In this document: in pieces, positions 45,401 to 58,133 of the stretch | How positions within the stretch are numbered: the first letter of the stretch is position 1 | How the letters are laid out: each line of letters begins with the position of its first letter | Made by a program: the position numbers and the translations under genes | From: Siderastrea radians | Taxonomy: Eukaryota > Cnidaria > Anthozoa > Scleractinia > Rhizangiidae | Length of the DNA stretch: 64,000 bases | NCBI GenBank assembly: GCA_964017195.1 | Contig: OZ024897.1 | Location: forward strand, 32,202,036 to 32,266,035 | Direction of reading: 5' to 3' | The notes under the pieces: generated by a model | The model's database searches: none | The model's input: only the letters and a program-made list of their open reading frames with translations | Told to the model about the DNA's origin: nothing

Positions 45401-48400
45401 GTCAAAAAGTTCTCGTTAGTTTGTCAGCGCCACGTTAGTTCAGTAGCACATGTATTTAAGTTTTTCTTCGGAAATACAGTTTGTATTATTCACTGCGAGA
45501 CAGACCTTGTAACAAAAAAAAAGATGAAGAAGTATGGTAAAAGATCTTGAACTTGAACTAATGTAACTGATCAGAACTAAAGCATTTTCCAGAAGTCGGC
45601 TGTATCGAAAATTATTTACCTAACCTTATGACACACACTCTTGCCAAAAAAAGTTGTCTTTTGTATTATTATTATTTTATTCCGTTATCGTTATTACTAT
45701 TATTATTGTTTTAATGTTAATTTCTACTAAGCAAAAAAACATCTGCCGTAAAATTACTGCGGAAACCTTGGAAGAGGCGTTTTTAAGTTGAAAATGATTT
45801 GAAGCAGGTGAAGTTTTCCTTTATTTTAATATTTCTCGATAAAGTGTAGCCTGCCCGGATATTTAGGGAAATCGACGAGACGGGTTTGTACGCGAGGGTA
45901 TATTCCATATCTTGCATGCAGAGGCTGACAATTGAAGTGTTAACAACTGCAGGATATCGTCGGCCAGAATTGATATATCAAACAAAGTAAAAAACACCAA
46001 CTGCGTGTGAATAGACAATGGATACTATTTACTTGAAAATTCATGCGCGTTTCCAGTGACTATTTCTTTCATAGCAACCTTTTGTTCCTTGAAATCCGAC
46101 ACCATGGTTGTTTTCTTGTTTCTGTATTCAAATTTCATTTTCTTTGTCCGAGGTGTTTTTTGTTTTCTCGAGAACACTTGTCGACCGGACAAACGGTCCG
46201 ACATTTAAGATACTGACTTGCTGGTATCAGAGACACAGCGGAGACTATTCAATCGAATTTCTTTTCACAGCATGGGTTCGCGAAAAATAAACATTTCTCT
46301 TCCTCCTCTCGACACCTACTCACAGCGAATCATTTGTCGACTGATCGCACTTTGGAAAATGCGCGAGATAAATTTGATAAGATAGATATGATATTTTTTA
46401 TTTTAAATTTTGGCAAATTCAATCTCACTAAATAACGGACGAGTTGTTCAGTGTTCCGCTTCGGCAGACAAATGGCCCCCAAAAACTTAAAGTCTAATCA
46501 AAAATAGAACCACTTCAAAAATCGCCTTCTAGGTAAAATACTCTACCAGGCCTGATTTATTTAAAATATTTGTGGCCAAACAATAAACTCAGATCAAAAT
46601 GTTATAGTTGTTTCGCAAACATCAAGAAAAGTTTTCTTTTTTATTTTTAATTGGTGTCGACACATCTTGTTTCCTTCTTTTTACATATCGTGCAAACAGA
46701 GTTTTCTCAAAAAACCCTTGAACCATAAAACCACTGAAAACCGACACACAAAAGCTGAAAATACCCCAATAAAGCAAAGCTTAATCGAAGTGACGCCAGC
46801 GCAACTTTTATTAAGTTTCTATAAGTTGTCGGCTTCGTTTGTGAATTTGTAATTTTGTCTTTATGGTTTAGACCTGTCGTAAGAGTTATACGCCTCTTAA
46901 TAGCCCGCACACATAAATGGGCGGTGGAAAATTGCACCTTACTTCCATAACATCATGCAATAACCAGAAAATTTCATGTCACATTTTGCCCTGTTAAAAT
47001 TAACTGCTTGCCTAAGTCTAGATAAGAAGGATTCAAACTGACCAATTTGCACTTCGCTTCGTTTAACCTTGAGAAGTTAACATTTAACATTCAACGTGGC
47101 ATGCGAATTCTACGCCAAATTAAAACAGTTTGCTTTGTTTTGATTCGATGCCACGCTTTATTTACATTCATTCAGTGAAACTAATTGCTACCAGTAACCT
47201 CGCGACGGACGCATTAGGAACTCGAAGCACGCCCTCTCCATTAAATTGGTCCACGCTTCAGGATAACCAGTTTTTAAGAGTATGTAGTGCTCCAAAATGA
47301 ATATCACGTGTTGTTGACTCAAGTACACCGTGTATTCATTTACAATATTTATATTTAAGGCTAAGTGCTACCAGTAACCTACTCCACAGCGTCAAATTAA
47401 GAGCCCTTAAACCCTTTCTAGTACATGTGTTTGCCTTGCAGCTATGTGGTTTTGTCTGATTGCTCAAGTTGTTTGAATATCGCGTAAAGATGCACTGTTG
47501 ACGTAATCGCTGGTATGGAGGGCTCAGGGCAACGATTTTTAAACTAAAATATAAATGTTGTAGGATTCTGGTCAATGTGTGTTATTTCGTAAATCCTAAA
47601 CATTTTCAACGCGAAAAAAATTATAAACAAAATATTCTACTCAAATGGAGGTTTTCTCAAGTTGTGGCTTTTTTACAGGTTATTTTGTTTTTTGTTTATT
47701 TCTACTAAGTTCACGTTTCACGTTTCGTGTTTCATTTGATTTTTCCACTTTTTACAAAGTTACAAGCGTTTAAGGAAGTAAACTGAGATAGAAATATCAA
47801 AAGCTTTTGGCTGAGTCGGCCTTTTGCTTAAGTATTTCACTAATTCTTTATTAAGTTGTCCGCGTAAGCCCTAGGGCAAGTCTCCGAAATACTACTAACA
47901 GGTTACTTCAAGAACTACACCTTAAACTTTTTTTCTTCAGCTATAGTACAAACTTACACAGGTCCAAACAGACAAACAAATCTTTTTCTATTGTCGAATG
48001 GTAATTTTAGTAAACAGTGTGTTCACTGATAGCATGGGTCGACCATGCTTAATGTTTTGTAGCGCTAGAATATTACTCGATCTCTCGGCTAGATATTTAG
48101 TTTGGCCTTGTCCGAGGTTTTCGCATTTCGAGTCAGTGACATAAACAGCAGTTTTTCTTTATATTAAGGTGGAATTCGTCGTTTTAGATTTGTTACTAAA
48201 GTGAAAAATCCTGTTCAGTCTCTCCCTGATCAACCTGATTAGAAATGGTAGAATTGTAGGGCTTGTTCGTTTTATTCGACCAAGACGGTTATATTACCGA
48301 CAAGAAGACATAGTTTTAAGACGCTGTTCATTTTATTACTAGTGAAGTAAAAGTAAAAGATATGAATTGAAAACCCACTGATAACCTCGCGCATTTTTCT

Positions 48401-51400
48401 TCATAATTAAAAGTTTAATCCGTAAACTGTTCTTTTGATATCCGTGATTTGCTGCTTTTTGTGGCAAAGCCAAGATAATTCTTTCTTTATGAACTTTTTG
48501 TCTCCGTTTGTAATCTGCCGGTTCCGAAGGTCTTGTCTTTTTATGCCGAGACACTCTTGATTACAGAGAACAATATTAAAATTTGTGAAAACTGTTTATG
48601 AGCTAGTAAAAGTGCCGTGATATTTTCAACATAAGGTGCCGGTAGTAAATCTTGGCAGATTTAAAAGCTTAGTTAAATGGGCGGGATGCGACCTTTATGC
48701 CAAAAGCATCTTAGACCATTAATTACTCGGTAATATACTACAACTTAATAACAGATATATGGACTAAGACAGTCGACCTAAGTCAAAGTTCACCTGTTTA
48801 CGGCTCGTTTTATGAAAAAAAAAAATGATATTAGTAAGTTGAATTGCGAATTCTGCGTCCTGTCATGGCGGCTTAGGCTTAATAATCTTCAAAAGCATCA
48901 AGAAACATATGACAGCCTAGTAAGGCCTGCATTTAGGATTATAAAATAAATATATAACACTTCAATTTGTAGTCTTACTTGTCACTTTTGAGGAACTTTT
49001 TATTAAAAGCTGTCTCGTAGTAAAACGCTCTTTTTGTAAAACGTGCTTTTTTTCAGAACTTGAACTCCCCTGAAAACCTCTTTCTCTTGGGAATGTCCGC
49101 CCATAACAAATAAAACTGACTCTACAGGCTTGTTTCTTTATATTTTCGCTAAAACTATGAACATCTGACCATCATTATTTAGCACCAAGTCTAAAACTTT
49201 TTCTTTTAATTATAGTGCGCGAATGTGAGCGTTGTCAGGAACGTGCGCTATCGCACGCTTTAATTGCTCATACGCTGCTGCACAGGCAACCTATTCTTCT
49301 TGCCTATTCTTTTTAGATTCAAGTTTTGTTTTATGTACGTGCTTCTGTCAGCTGTGGATGAAAGTGTGAGGTGTGACACTCAAACGAAGGCTCTTAGGCA
49401 CTTCTTGGCTGAGGGGCTCATTTTCGCCGAATTCCAATTTTTCAGGAGTTGAAATGAAAAAGGCCAAACTTTCACTTAGGAATTGATACTTTTATATAGG
49501 TGGTACAAGCGAGTTCCTTGCCAAACACTTACTCTACAAGCAAGGGGTTTTCACCCATTTTTATCGACGATCGAGTGCTCAAAATCTGTCCATTTGTGAA
49601 TGAATGATCATGAGATTAACCTGATCTAATGCAAAACAGTCTTTTTTCTCTTTTGAAAAACTTGCGAAGGACGTTCTAATTACCAAAAACGCGGATACTG
49701 GTGAGGCACGAAACGCCAAAAGCGACAATTTTAGCTCTCGCCAGTTTCGTTGTCCGCATTCACACAGTCTCTCCAGACTTTTGTTCTAAGATGACGCGGG
49801 TTTCGCTACGCCAGAACAACTCAAGAAAAAATACGGACTTTATTGCAGTCTAGTACTTAGACTGCTCTTGTACCAACTTTAGCTTTATTAACTAAAATTG
49901 GATGGGAACCACTGTAAAGCAAAAGGCGCATAAATGACTTAGATTAATATTCAGCTTCTCCGCGTCAAGTTTACAAATGATAGTGACAGTCAATGCATTG
50001 TCATTGCTGGCAGTGTTCTGAACACCTACTTTACCATTGCTACTTTCGCCATTTAAGGGAACCAATAAATGCACACAAGGTTTTTTTTTTTGGATATTTA
50101 ATACATCCCGCGCTGGCGTTGGTGTTGCCAAGTCCGTACGTGTAAGTGTGTTAATTATAAGCAGCTTTTGCCATTTGCACCAGCCTGCCAAACTATCGAA
50201 ATTTCGCTCGCCTTATTTCCATGTTCCATTGCCAACTGCCACCAAATATACAACCAAATTGGATAAAAATATTCTACAGTGCAAACAGAACAAGTAGTAG
50301 GTTGATAAAGAGTAGGAATAAAAGTGGATAGGTGGAAAAGACTGATATAATTCTGATAGATAAGTTGAGTTTATAACCGTTATTTTGGCTGTTTGGTTTA
50401 CATTTCTTTGCCTCAATCAATTTTTGGGTAATTTGTTGTCCCTATTTCAAGATGATGAAGCCAACTTAGAGCAAGCTCATGACCATACTTAAGAAGAATG
50501 CGATTTATTAGCCTCGAGAATGCGATATATTAGCCTCGAAGCCCTTGCCGAAGATAAGAAAAATGCGATACATTAGCCTGAAAACTGTCTTTTTTAAGTA
50601 ATTGTGCTGAGCCTGGACTGCTAGCTGACCGCCCGTGCCTGTATTGGCCAATATGGTACCTATATTGGCACCATTAAAACAATAGACACTTTTTTCTGAC
50701 CACAGACCACAAGCAAAAGCACGTGGAGCGTGATTCTCACGAGGACGCCGATTCAGACAGCCCCGTCCACCCTTCAGACGTATTCTGCTGTGTCCCAGGG
50801 CGTCTGTCCCTCCTTAGCTCCACATCAAAATACAAAGTCACTGTGGGAGAGATTCGCAGGCGACTCTCTCATCCTGAGTGTCTGAATGCTTCGCTGCTGG
50901 GCGGTGTTCTAAGGAGGTAAGAATGTGTGATCTTATTTCTCCTTTTTGTTGTGACGCAGTCTTAATCAGGCAACTGAGGAGAATTAAAACGAATGTCAAT
51001 TACAGGATCACTGTATTGTCTTGACATAGAAATTCCGTATGCTAACATTATACAATGACAGATGTATATGTTATGTAATTGCAGGGCAAAGTCTAAGAAT
51101 GGTGGCAAAACTTTGCGTGACAAATTAGAAAAGATTGGTCTGTCACTTCCGGCGGGAAGGAGAAAAGCAGCACAAGTCACTCTACTCACATCACTGGTGG
51201 AAGGCAAGTATTAGTAGAGAGGCTCTACTTCCGCTGAGAGAAGAGTCACTTGCCACGATATCTGGCAAAAGAATTTAATAATCAAATCGAGGAATGTAGC
51301 TACACAGAAAAGTGTAAAGGGCTTCTCGTTTCCTTTTTACCTACGACGGGAGCACCAACTTAGTTAAGCACAAGCATTTGCCAAGGATGTTCACGCGTGC

Positions 51401-52800
51401 GAAAAGTTCAAGTACAGGGTGACATACGTAAGCGTAATGCTTTTATATTGTGATCACTATTGCATGAAGAGAGTCTAAAACAGCGAACACTGTTTGCTTG
51501 TTTTTTTTTTGTTTGAGCTTATGCTCGCGAAATCTTTGTTTACACTGGCAACGTAACGGCGCAAGTTAAGGAAAACGTGATATTTCCTTCCTTGGTCTTG
51601 CATTTCAACCGGCTCGTACCCAGAGTCTCTCCTCGCTTCAAAGGGTGGGAAGAGGAGAAACTTTAGGTGTGAGGTTGCCTGTATTCACGCCTGCATTTAT
51701 CTTGCGTCGCACGTGTCACACCAGTTTACAGTGCGCTTTTCGTTCCCGTGTATTAATCTCAGTTTAAATCCTTGGAGAAATTTTATGACACGTGATTTGT
51801 TTCAACTTTCTGCAGGCGAGGCCGCTCATTTAGCTGCAGACTTTGATTACGTATGTGAGTCTGAATTTCCCGCTGCACAGCTTGCGGAACGACAGTACCG
51901 ACAACACGCCGACCCATCTCAGCAACAGTCCAGGAAAAACGCCATTATTGCCGCAAAGTATGTACCTCCAGGGAATAGAAACCATTCTTTCTTTTTTTCT
52001 CGAACAGTAAGTTAAGGAGGAAAAGGGCAGGGACACGCACGGTGACACGTGCGGGGGCAAGCGCGAAAAACAAGTGATCGTGAGTGTAGTTCAGTTGTGG
52101 CAGTCTACGGCCCCACAATTACAGTTATCTTCACAGTGGTTAAATGTGCGACGCATACGCAGTTGTTCCAAAGATTTCTAAAACAAACTACGGATAAATA
52201 TAAACCCTATACTTAAAACGTAACCCTGGTTGTCTCTGAAAACGTACGCTGTATGAACTGAACTGTGTAAAGCTTTACGTCATCTCAAGAATATCGTCTT
52301 TTCTGGACAGTTCTCGCCCGCTCTTCTTCCATGTCCTACCATATTTACCCCCAGTTTTGTGCCCCTTTCCCCTTTCACGCCCTCCTCTACCCCTTGAAAA
52401 TCCAGCGATACGAAAGCCGTTTATACTGCTCGTTGTTTGCCTCGAAGGAATTAACCAACCTGACAACTCACTAGAACTACAAGAATTTACGGAGAAATTA
52501 TTGACTTTACTGTCCATTTTCTCTTTCAGACAATTGACAAAAGAACTTCAAGATGTTCTTGCACAGGATCCCTACCCTAAGAGCAGGCTACCCAACAGTA
52601 ACTTACCGGACTCTATATTACGTAGCCTAAACCAGTTCGGTCTGGTGACCCACGGTTTTGGCTCGCCGGCCATCAATGCTGCTATGAATGCTTTCCAAGC
52701 GTATCTTAACGAACTGCTGAAATTTCACGAAGGAAATGTCACACCCGGTGGCAACACCGGAAGTAGAAATCAAAATATTGTGAAAAACGGCGAGGCCTGA
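39434..52800 (+). CDS. TFAP2: AP-2 family transcription factor, 7 exons, 512 aa
   Basis: Exons: 39434-39622, 39943-40485, 42957-43020, 50706-50916, 51085-51203, 51816-51957, 52530-52800 (1539 nt, phases close). AP-2 proteins bind GC-rich sites as dimers through a basic plus helix-span-helix domain and regulate ectoderm and germ-line development. The domain starts at about residue 291 ([20 protein letters not shown]) and continues through [44 protein letters not shown] and [12 protein letters not shown]. The N-terminal half is Pro/Gln/His-rich and keeps the LSHTP.DF motif of the vertebrate activation domain; the PPxY motif is only partly preserved (YNPLHF). Intron 5 has a GC donor (AG|GCAAGT). 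Exon 2 contains internal GTAAGT sites at 39966 and 39975. Identity is certain from the DNA-binding domain; the choice of first exon is less so. Confidence 0.92.
41870..41923 (+). CDS. Candidate internal alternative first exon of AP-2
   Basis: An ATG at 41870 opens 18 codons ([18 protein letters not shown]) ending at ATT|GTAAGT in phase 0, compatible with the exon at 42957. A TATAAC motif lies about 70 bp upstream. Use of this exon would make an AP-2 form with the DNA-binding domain but without the Pro/Gln-rich activation region. No conservation evidence can be given. Confidence 0.2.
43080..43590 (+). repeat. Minisatellite cluster C (about 107-bp unit)
   Basis: Four to five units share GCATAATAAACAGTACCACGG, AGTTCTGCTCAGTAGC, TTTCATTTGAATGGTCA and GGATTTTATCCACAGA, with anchors at 43255, 43363 and 43469. 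It starts 60 bp after the 64-nt AP-2 exon. Confidence 0.7.
43591..50705. other. 7-kb AP-2 intron portion, no transposon structure seen
   Basis: A/T-rich non-coding sequence between AP-2 exons 3 and 4. Apart from an ATT-rich microsatellite-like patch near 45660-45720, no inverted-repeat element, SINE head or coding remnant was recognised. Confidence 0.4.
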
Positions 52801-55007
52801 GTTCAAGTGATATATTATTGGCTGTACATTTAGGAAGAGAAATTTGTACTCAGAAATAGTTTATTGCATTACAGATCGAGTGGCTTGCAAAGCTACTGTC
52901 CCCGGACTTTAAACATGTATAGTATATATTATAATCATAGAAGCGAGACCGCAGAAATTTACGCTAATTTCTCTATGCAATCCACATAGATGATAGCAAA
53001 CTGAATGAAAACTTTTAGGTTTGGGGTGGGGTGACAGGGGGAATAAATCATTCGGTTCACATTCAAAATATTTCAGGTTGCTATCAAAGCAAAATTGCTG
53101 CCATGTATTCTATTTATTTATGCCACAAGGAGGAAATACAGAGGCGATATTATAGTAGTTTCGTTGCCTGTTACCGCGTGATGCTCACGTGGGACCACTT
53201 CCAGTTCATTCCCGTACCTTCGTGACAGACAATCCAGTCAGAATTCTAAGTTAACTTCCGGGAAACCAACTTAATGTCACAAGTGACTTTCAGTTGGGTT
53301 CTTAGTAGCCACCGCTGAATTCGGATTAAACGATCAACATACACGAAAGTTTAAGCCTAAATCTAAGTGCTCAGAGTGATGTGCATCGTGCAGTAAAAGC
53401 CTTTTCACTTCGAGAGATAATCTTGCAGTTTTATTAACGTGGTCCTAGCTTTTGAGTCTCGGATGACTACTCAAACGAAAATTAATTGCTTTTCGTTGCG
53501 GGTTGGGGATATTACTTTTATTTTTGAACTTAAAATCTCTTTTGAGTGAAAGGACCGCTGGTGCAACGCTCAAAAGTGTGGCAAGTTTAATTAATTTGCA
53601 CACTTCTCAATCTTCACTTTTTCAGATCCATTGTCCATTCACAATTCGTGGATACTTAACACCGAGAAATTTCGTGTCAAAATCACTTTCGGACGTTTTT
53701 TCATCATATTTAGACTTCTAAAACGCCCTTTGAAAAAACAAAGCGTTCATTGTGACATTGGCAAATGAGCGACTCATTGATCGTAGCTTTGTCCCTACCA
53801 CACAACCGGAGCAGTCTAAGATAGCATTGAGTACACTGACATCAAACCAAGCACTCTTTAGCCCCCTAGCAAACACTATTCCAGTCTAAATGCAGATTTA
53901 GATAAGGATATGTAATTTGCAGTCGTTTTATTCATTTAAAAGCCCCTGTTATAAAAGTTTGGATATTCAAATGTTCGAATGAAGATATTTGTTCACGCTT
54001 AAAAACTTTTGAAGGTTTGTTTGTCCTAAATTTCAACGTCAAAAAGTTATGGAAGCTTAAAGTAGCTTCAAGAAACCAACTAAAATTCACTTGTGTCTTT
54101 GAGTTGGTTTTCTGAGAGATATCCTCAATTGTGATTGGAGAGTCGATTGCACGAAAGTATGCAAATTATTCATAATAAGCGGTCACACGTTTGGGTGTTG
54201 CGCTATAATTTTTCTAAGCTGATGTGTCGCGCAAAATATTAAGCATTAGAATTCAGAAATAAATAAAATGAAAGAATTTATTCTTCAGTGATTCAATTAA
54301 GAGGAAAACGCATACGTTATTGGTTGTTTTACAGTGACAAACCCTAAATTCTCAAGAGTGACCAAAAACTAATTTCTCCTCTACAGCTGATATCTTACAT
54401 TGTGAAGCAGTCAGTCAACGAGAATAAAGAAAACTGTCAACCAGAAGTTGTCGTCTTCACTTGTAGAATCTCTACATTTTCAGGATTATTGGTATAAATA
54501 ACAACCAGCCAGTGTTTCGCGGATTTCTCTTATTCATAAAAACCAAAATTCAAGACAAATCCCAAGTTCCATTTCGTAAAAGACGTAAATATATTAAATA
54601 GTACCATGTGAAAGTACTGCTGGAGAGGTTTTATTTGAATGGCACACTATAGAAGTTTAGAACCATCTTAAATATCTCCATGCATAAAGTGACTCTTGGA
54701 GTGAAAGGGTTAACCGATTACGCGTGAAGTTGGTTATAAATCACCTCATATGTGAACAAGCGTTGGTGGAAATTTTCCTTTTTTTAATAAACATTCTTAA
54801 TGATTGCTAAATTGTTTTGGCCTTTTTTTGCACAAACCTTTTCCTTCGCGACGAAAACTATAGAACGCCGCAGCACTTGACATGACATCCGTTTACCTTA
54901 TAAGGCAAAAAGCAGGGTTATGCGCTGATAAACTGGGTGCGGTGAACCAACCAGAAAGGTAGAAATTCAATAGCCGCAGTTTAGAATGACATATATATTA
55001 CACATAG
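52801..55007. other. AP-2 3' flank, nothing recognised
   Basis: It begins with the probable 3' UTR. A GTGAAAGTACTGCT...TTTGAATGGCACACT patch near 54607-54650 looks like a single decayed unit of the 107-bp minisatellite. Confidence 0.4.
53042..53047 (+). promoter_or_regulatory. Candidate polyadenylation signal of the AP-2 gene
   Basis: AATAAA lies about 240 bp after the stop codon at 52800. Confidence 0.35.
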
Positions 55008-55300
55008 AGCGGTTTTCAATTGAGTGTCGAAAGTAATTCGTGTTTTGCTTTGGTTTTGCTTTACTTCGCTCTGTGATTGGATAAAACCTTTCGCGCCACT
55101 TTCTCGACCAATCAGGAGTAAAACTGAAATCAATCAGTCGCGACTTGCTCGCGCTCGCACGCGTTTTCCCGCGCTTGACACCGGCCGTACATGTCTTTGC
55201 TTCCAGTTCTGATTGGTTCGTTCGATAATTTCTGTTTGTTGTGATTGGCTGGGGTAATTACTTTGGTTTTGGTTTTACGACACTCATTTGAAAACCGCTC
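55008..55300. mobile_element. Mariner-like MITE, 293 bp, TA target duplication
   Basis: Ends GAGCGGTTTTCAATTGAGTG and CACTCATTTGAAAACCGCTC are flanked by TA at 55006-55007 and 55301-55302. It is the same family and the same length as 22856-23148. Confidence 0.8.
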
Positions 55301-56155
55301 TATTATTAAAAAATTAAACTGTCAACTTCGATAAGCATTAGCATGTTTTTTGTTTTTTGGACATGGTTTTCGGGAGAAAATTTGAGCGCCGTGGTACTCA
55401 ACTTGGCATCAATTTCCCCCTTATGAGGAAAAAGCAGGGCTATTATTCGTTCATAACCTGTGAGCAGTGGAACCAATGAGAAAGCTAGAGTGTTAACCAT
55501 TTACAAAAAAATCCAGAAATTTCGGTTGGATTTTAAATGGTAGGGCGATTTTGGCTTGCCCGACCGGAAAATATCCAAAATAAACGGAACGTCTTGTTGA
55601 GAGGTAGTCCAAAAATTCCCAACCGGAATATCCAAACGGAAAATTGTGTTCCATTTACTTTTTCTACCAGTTCCAGGTCCTGCGCCGATAGTCAAACTAG
55701 TTCCAGTCTCTCTATAAATTAGAGTGAAATGCACAAATGGCACATGCTAATCTGGAACGGAATTTCCTCTTCGCGAAGTTTTGCTTACCATTTGCACAAA
55801 CCGTAGGCCAACCAGTTTCTCCCCTGTAAAGGGTAAACAACCCTAGAGATCATTCAATAATCGAGAATTCAATCATTTTATAACTACGTCAGTCAACCAA
55901 GCAGTGTTACGGCAAATTAACAATTCTAACTACACTGCTCAGCGAAACTTGCGATCAGCCTCTGTTTTCGTTTCGCTCCGAGAGAGGCGGAGAAGGCAAA
56001 AACATTTTAGCGAGCGACCCATGTAAGAGATTATGAAAGCGATGCTAAAATTTGGCCCGATCAAGGGTTACTCAGCATGAAATAGTTTTTACTAGGAGGA
56101 GCCAGACAGTCCTCTGGTACCAGTGAGTCCTCATACAACCTAATAATAAAACTAC
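55301..56155. other. Intergenic, nothing firmly recognised
   Basis: A stretch at 55500-55740 with repeated CGGAAAAT/CCGGAATAT motifs may be an old element end. No gene is supported. Confidence 0.35.
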
Positions 56156-56519
56156 TCATAATTCGGTAAATTGTGATCGTCCGCGTGAGTGTAGTCCTGA
56201 GAAGGACTGTTTGAGTCATCATCAGAGTCAAGTGAACTGTGAATCTAACAATGACATCTATACACCTATAACATCTGACATCTATACATCTGACATCTGA
56301 CATCTGACATCTGACATCTGACATCTGACATCTGACACCTGACATCTATACATCTGACACCTGACATCTGTACATCTATAACATCTACTGACGATTCACA
56401 GTTCACTTGACTCTGATGATGACTTCCGCTCAGGTTGTCGAAACGTCAGTCAATGTCACCTCAAACAGTCCTTCTCAGGACTACACTCACCCGGACGATC
56501 ACAATTTACCGAATTATGA
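56156..56519. repeat. Inverted Penelope-type terminal sequences around a heptanucleotide satellite
   Basis: The left arm (56156-56245) is the inverse of the right arm (56393-56519), except that the right arm keeps about 37 extra bases containing a hammerhead-like core. Between them, 56250-56392 is dominated by GACATCT heptamers mixed with TATACATC variants. A link to Penelope-like terminal repeats is inferred from the GAAACGTC core and the arrangement. Confidence 0.55.
56407..56453 (+). ncRNA. Hammerhead-ribozyme-like motif
   Basis: Core elements occur in the right order: TTGACT, CTGATGA (56413-56419), a foldable segment, GAAAC (56440-56444), GTC, AGTCAA. TTGACT and AGTCAA pair perfectly as helix I. 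GACTTCC and GGTTGTC can form helix II with a UU/UU internal loop. The AC/GU helix III is minimal, as in the dimer-acting hammerheads of Penelope-like elements. One extra T between CTGATGA and helix II departs from the consensus, so activity is uncertain. Confidence 0.45.
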
Positions 56520-56545
56520 TATGACTCCTGGGTTCAAACCATTTA

Positions 56546-57029
56546 CAATAAAACTACTTCATACTGTTCAAAGGCCAAATACGCGCAGAACGAGAACTAA
56601 ACTGAGCATGAAGTTAGAAGGTCCACTGTTGCACCACGCCAGATAAGAAAAACCACTACAAATACTTTTAGGTGCATGTGGAAGGCCAAGAGTCTCTCGG
56701 TGGAAAAGTATTCCCCATCTAACTCAGCGGCACTGGCCCTCGAGGAGGAACAAAAAGCATGCCCAACCCTGCCAAAATGTAATGACTTATGGTATATAAT
56801 GATAGCATGACAAAAAAAGGTTATGGTATTATGGTAATTATGGTATTTAATGGTATACCAATATAATGATATATATAGATTTAGCCAAGCTTAAAAGTGG
56901 AGCCCCCCTTTTTGTTTTGTTTGTTTGTTTTTGTTTTTTGCTGGCAGTTATTAATTTGTGAAAATACTCTCATTCAAGTCGTTAAATTAAAAAAATAATA
57001 ATAATAAAAAATAAAAGAAAAAAATCCTT
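56546..57029. other. Intergenic, simple-sequence rich
   Basis: ATGGTATAATGG-type low-complexity repeats at 56770-56870 and T/A-rich runs at 56910-57025. Nothing coding. Confidence 0.4.
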
Positions 57030-57105
57030 ATTCTCGCTGAGAGCCGAACCCGGGTCGTTGGCGTCAGAAGCCGGATATTAGTGCACTGGGCCATGAGCGC
57101 TCATT
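57030..57105 (-). repeat. tRNA-like SINE head, minus strand
   Basis: On the minus strand a D-arm-like GGCCCAGTGCACTAA, an anticodon-like CCGGCTTCTGACG and a B-box-like GGGTTCGGCTC follow in order. It is too diverged to be a tRNA gene. Confidence 0.4.
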
Positions 57106-58133
57106 GTCGTTTTCGAGTTAATTTTAATACTTATTTCTTTCTTCGTGACAAGCGGTCTATCAGCATGAAAATGCTGGTGTTTTTCCTGTCAGAATGTGTT
57201 CGGAACGCCGTAAAATCCATGGTTGTGACAAAAAAATCCAAAAAGCACTAGCTCTGCCATATTTGGCGTCGAAACCGCTGCGAAAAGCTGCGAACTCAAG
57301 CGGTGTGCCGGCCGAGTTCGAACCGAACAGACGAGGCAAATTTGAACTTTTCGCCTGAACTTTATCGCCTAATTTGTTTCGCCTAAATTGAACTTTTCCC
57401 CTTCCACCAAAAAGACAACTGAGTATTCTTTTGAACTTTTTTTTTCTATTAACAAATTTGTTTTTGACTTTTGTTGTCTTTGCTTGTTTTGCTACAACGC
57501 GGGTCAACATGCGATTTCGCGCCAAAACCACACGGGAATCCGCACAGGGTTATATCCAGTGTATGAAATGTATTGGTAACCCTGTGGTGCGGACGGGCGT
57601 ACGTACGTACGTACGTATGTATTTAGGACGGTTACGTGACTATTACGTCACTAACAAAATTTCTTGGTTTGATAGGTTACCAAATTTCCTTAGCAATGGA
57701 GCTCCGCTGACGCGCTAGCGCGCTGGCTCCGCTATAATGGTATCTAATGTATATAACGACAAAAAAGCAGTGAAAAGTGACTTTGACTGATGTAAAATGA
57801 GAAATATTGCTGGGTGAAAGCTTAAATAGCCACGAAATGTCTCCCGACGATACCCAAGCCCGAGCCTCTCTGTCGTACCTTCGGCTCGACTAGTTCGTAC
57901 CTCGTTCCCAGGGTCTTTCATCTCCCCACCCCAGAAGCCACCTCGTTCCCAGGGAACGAGGATGGTTCATTTCTACGTCACTCACCATAAATTACATCTA
58001 CAACTTTGAGAACCAGTAAGCAATGTACGACTTAATAAATCAAGCACTGATAAAGGAAAAGTGAAGATGGTACCATCGCAGTTGTAATCGCAATTTAAAC
58101 AATTGCGAATAAGCCCGAAAAAAAAAAGATTGT
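57106..58133. other. Repeat-derived, non-coding
   Basis: Contains a (ACGT)n microsatellite at about 57598-57620, a GCGCGCTAGCGCG-like palindrome near 57710 and two CCTCGTTCCCAGGG motifs at about 57900-57955. A 123-codon minus-strand frame at 57160-57531 looks like translated repeat. Confidence 0.35.

Noticed and set aside
56250..56392. CRISPR-like array
   Set aside because: It is a contiguous GACATCT satellite without unique spacers, in a eukaryotic genome.
57160..57531. Basic 123-codon minus-strand open frame
   Set aside because: Lies wholly in dispersed repeat sequence, without start context or a homologous domain that I can name.
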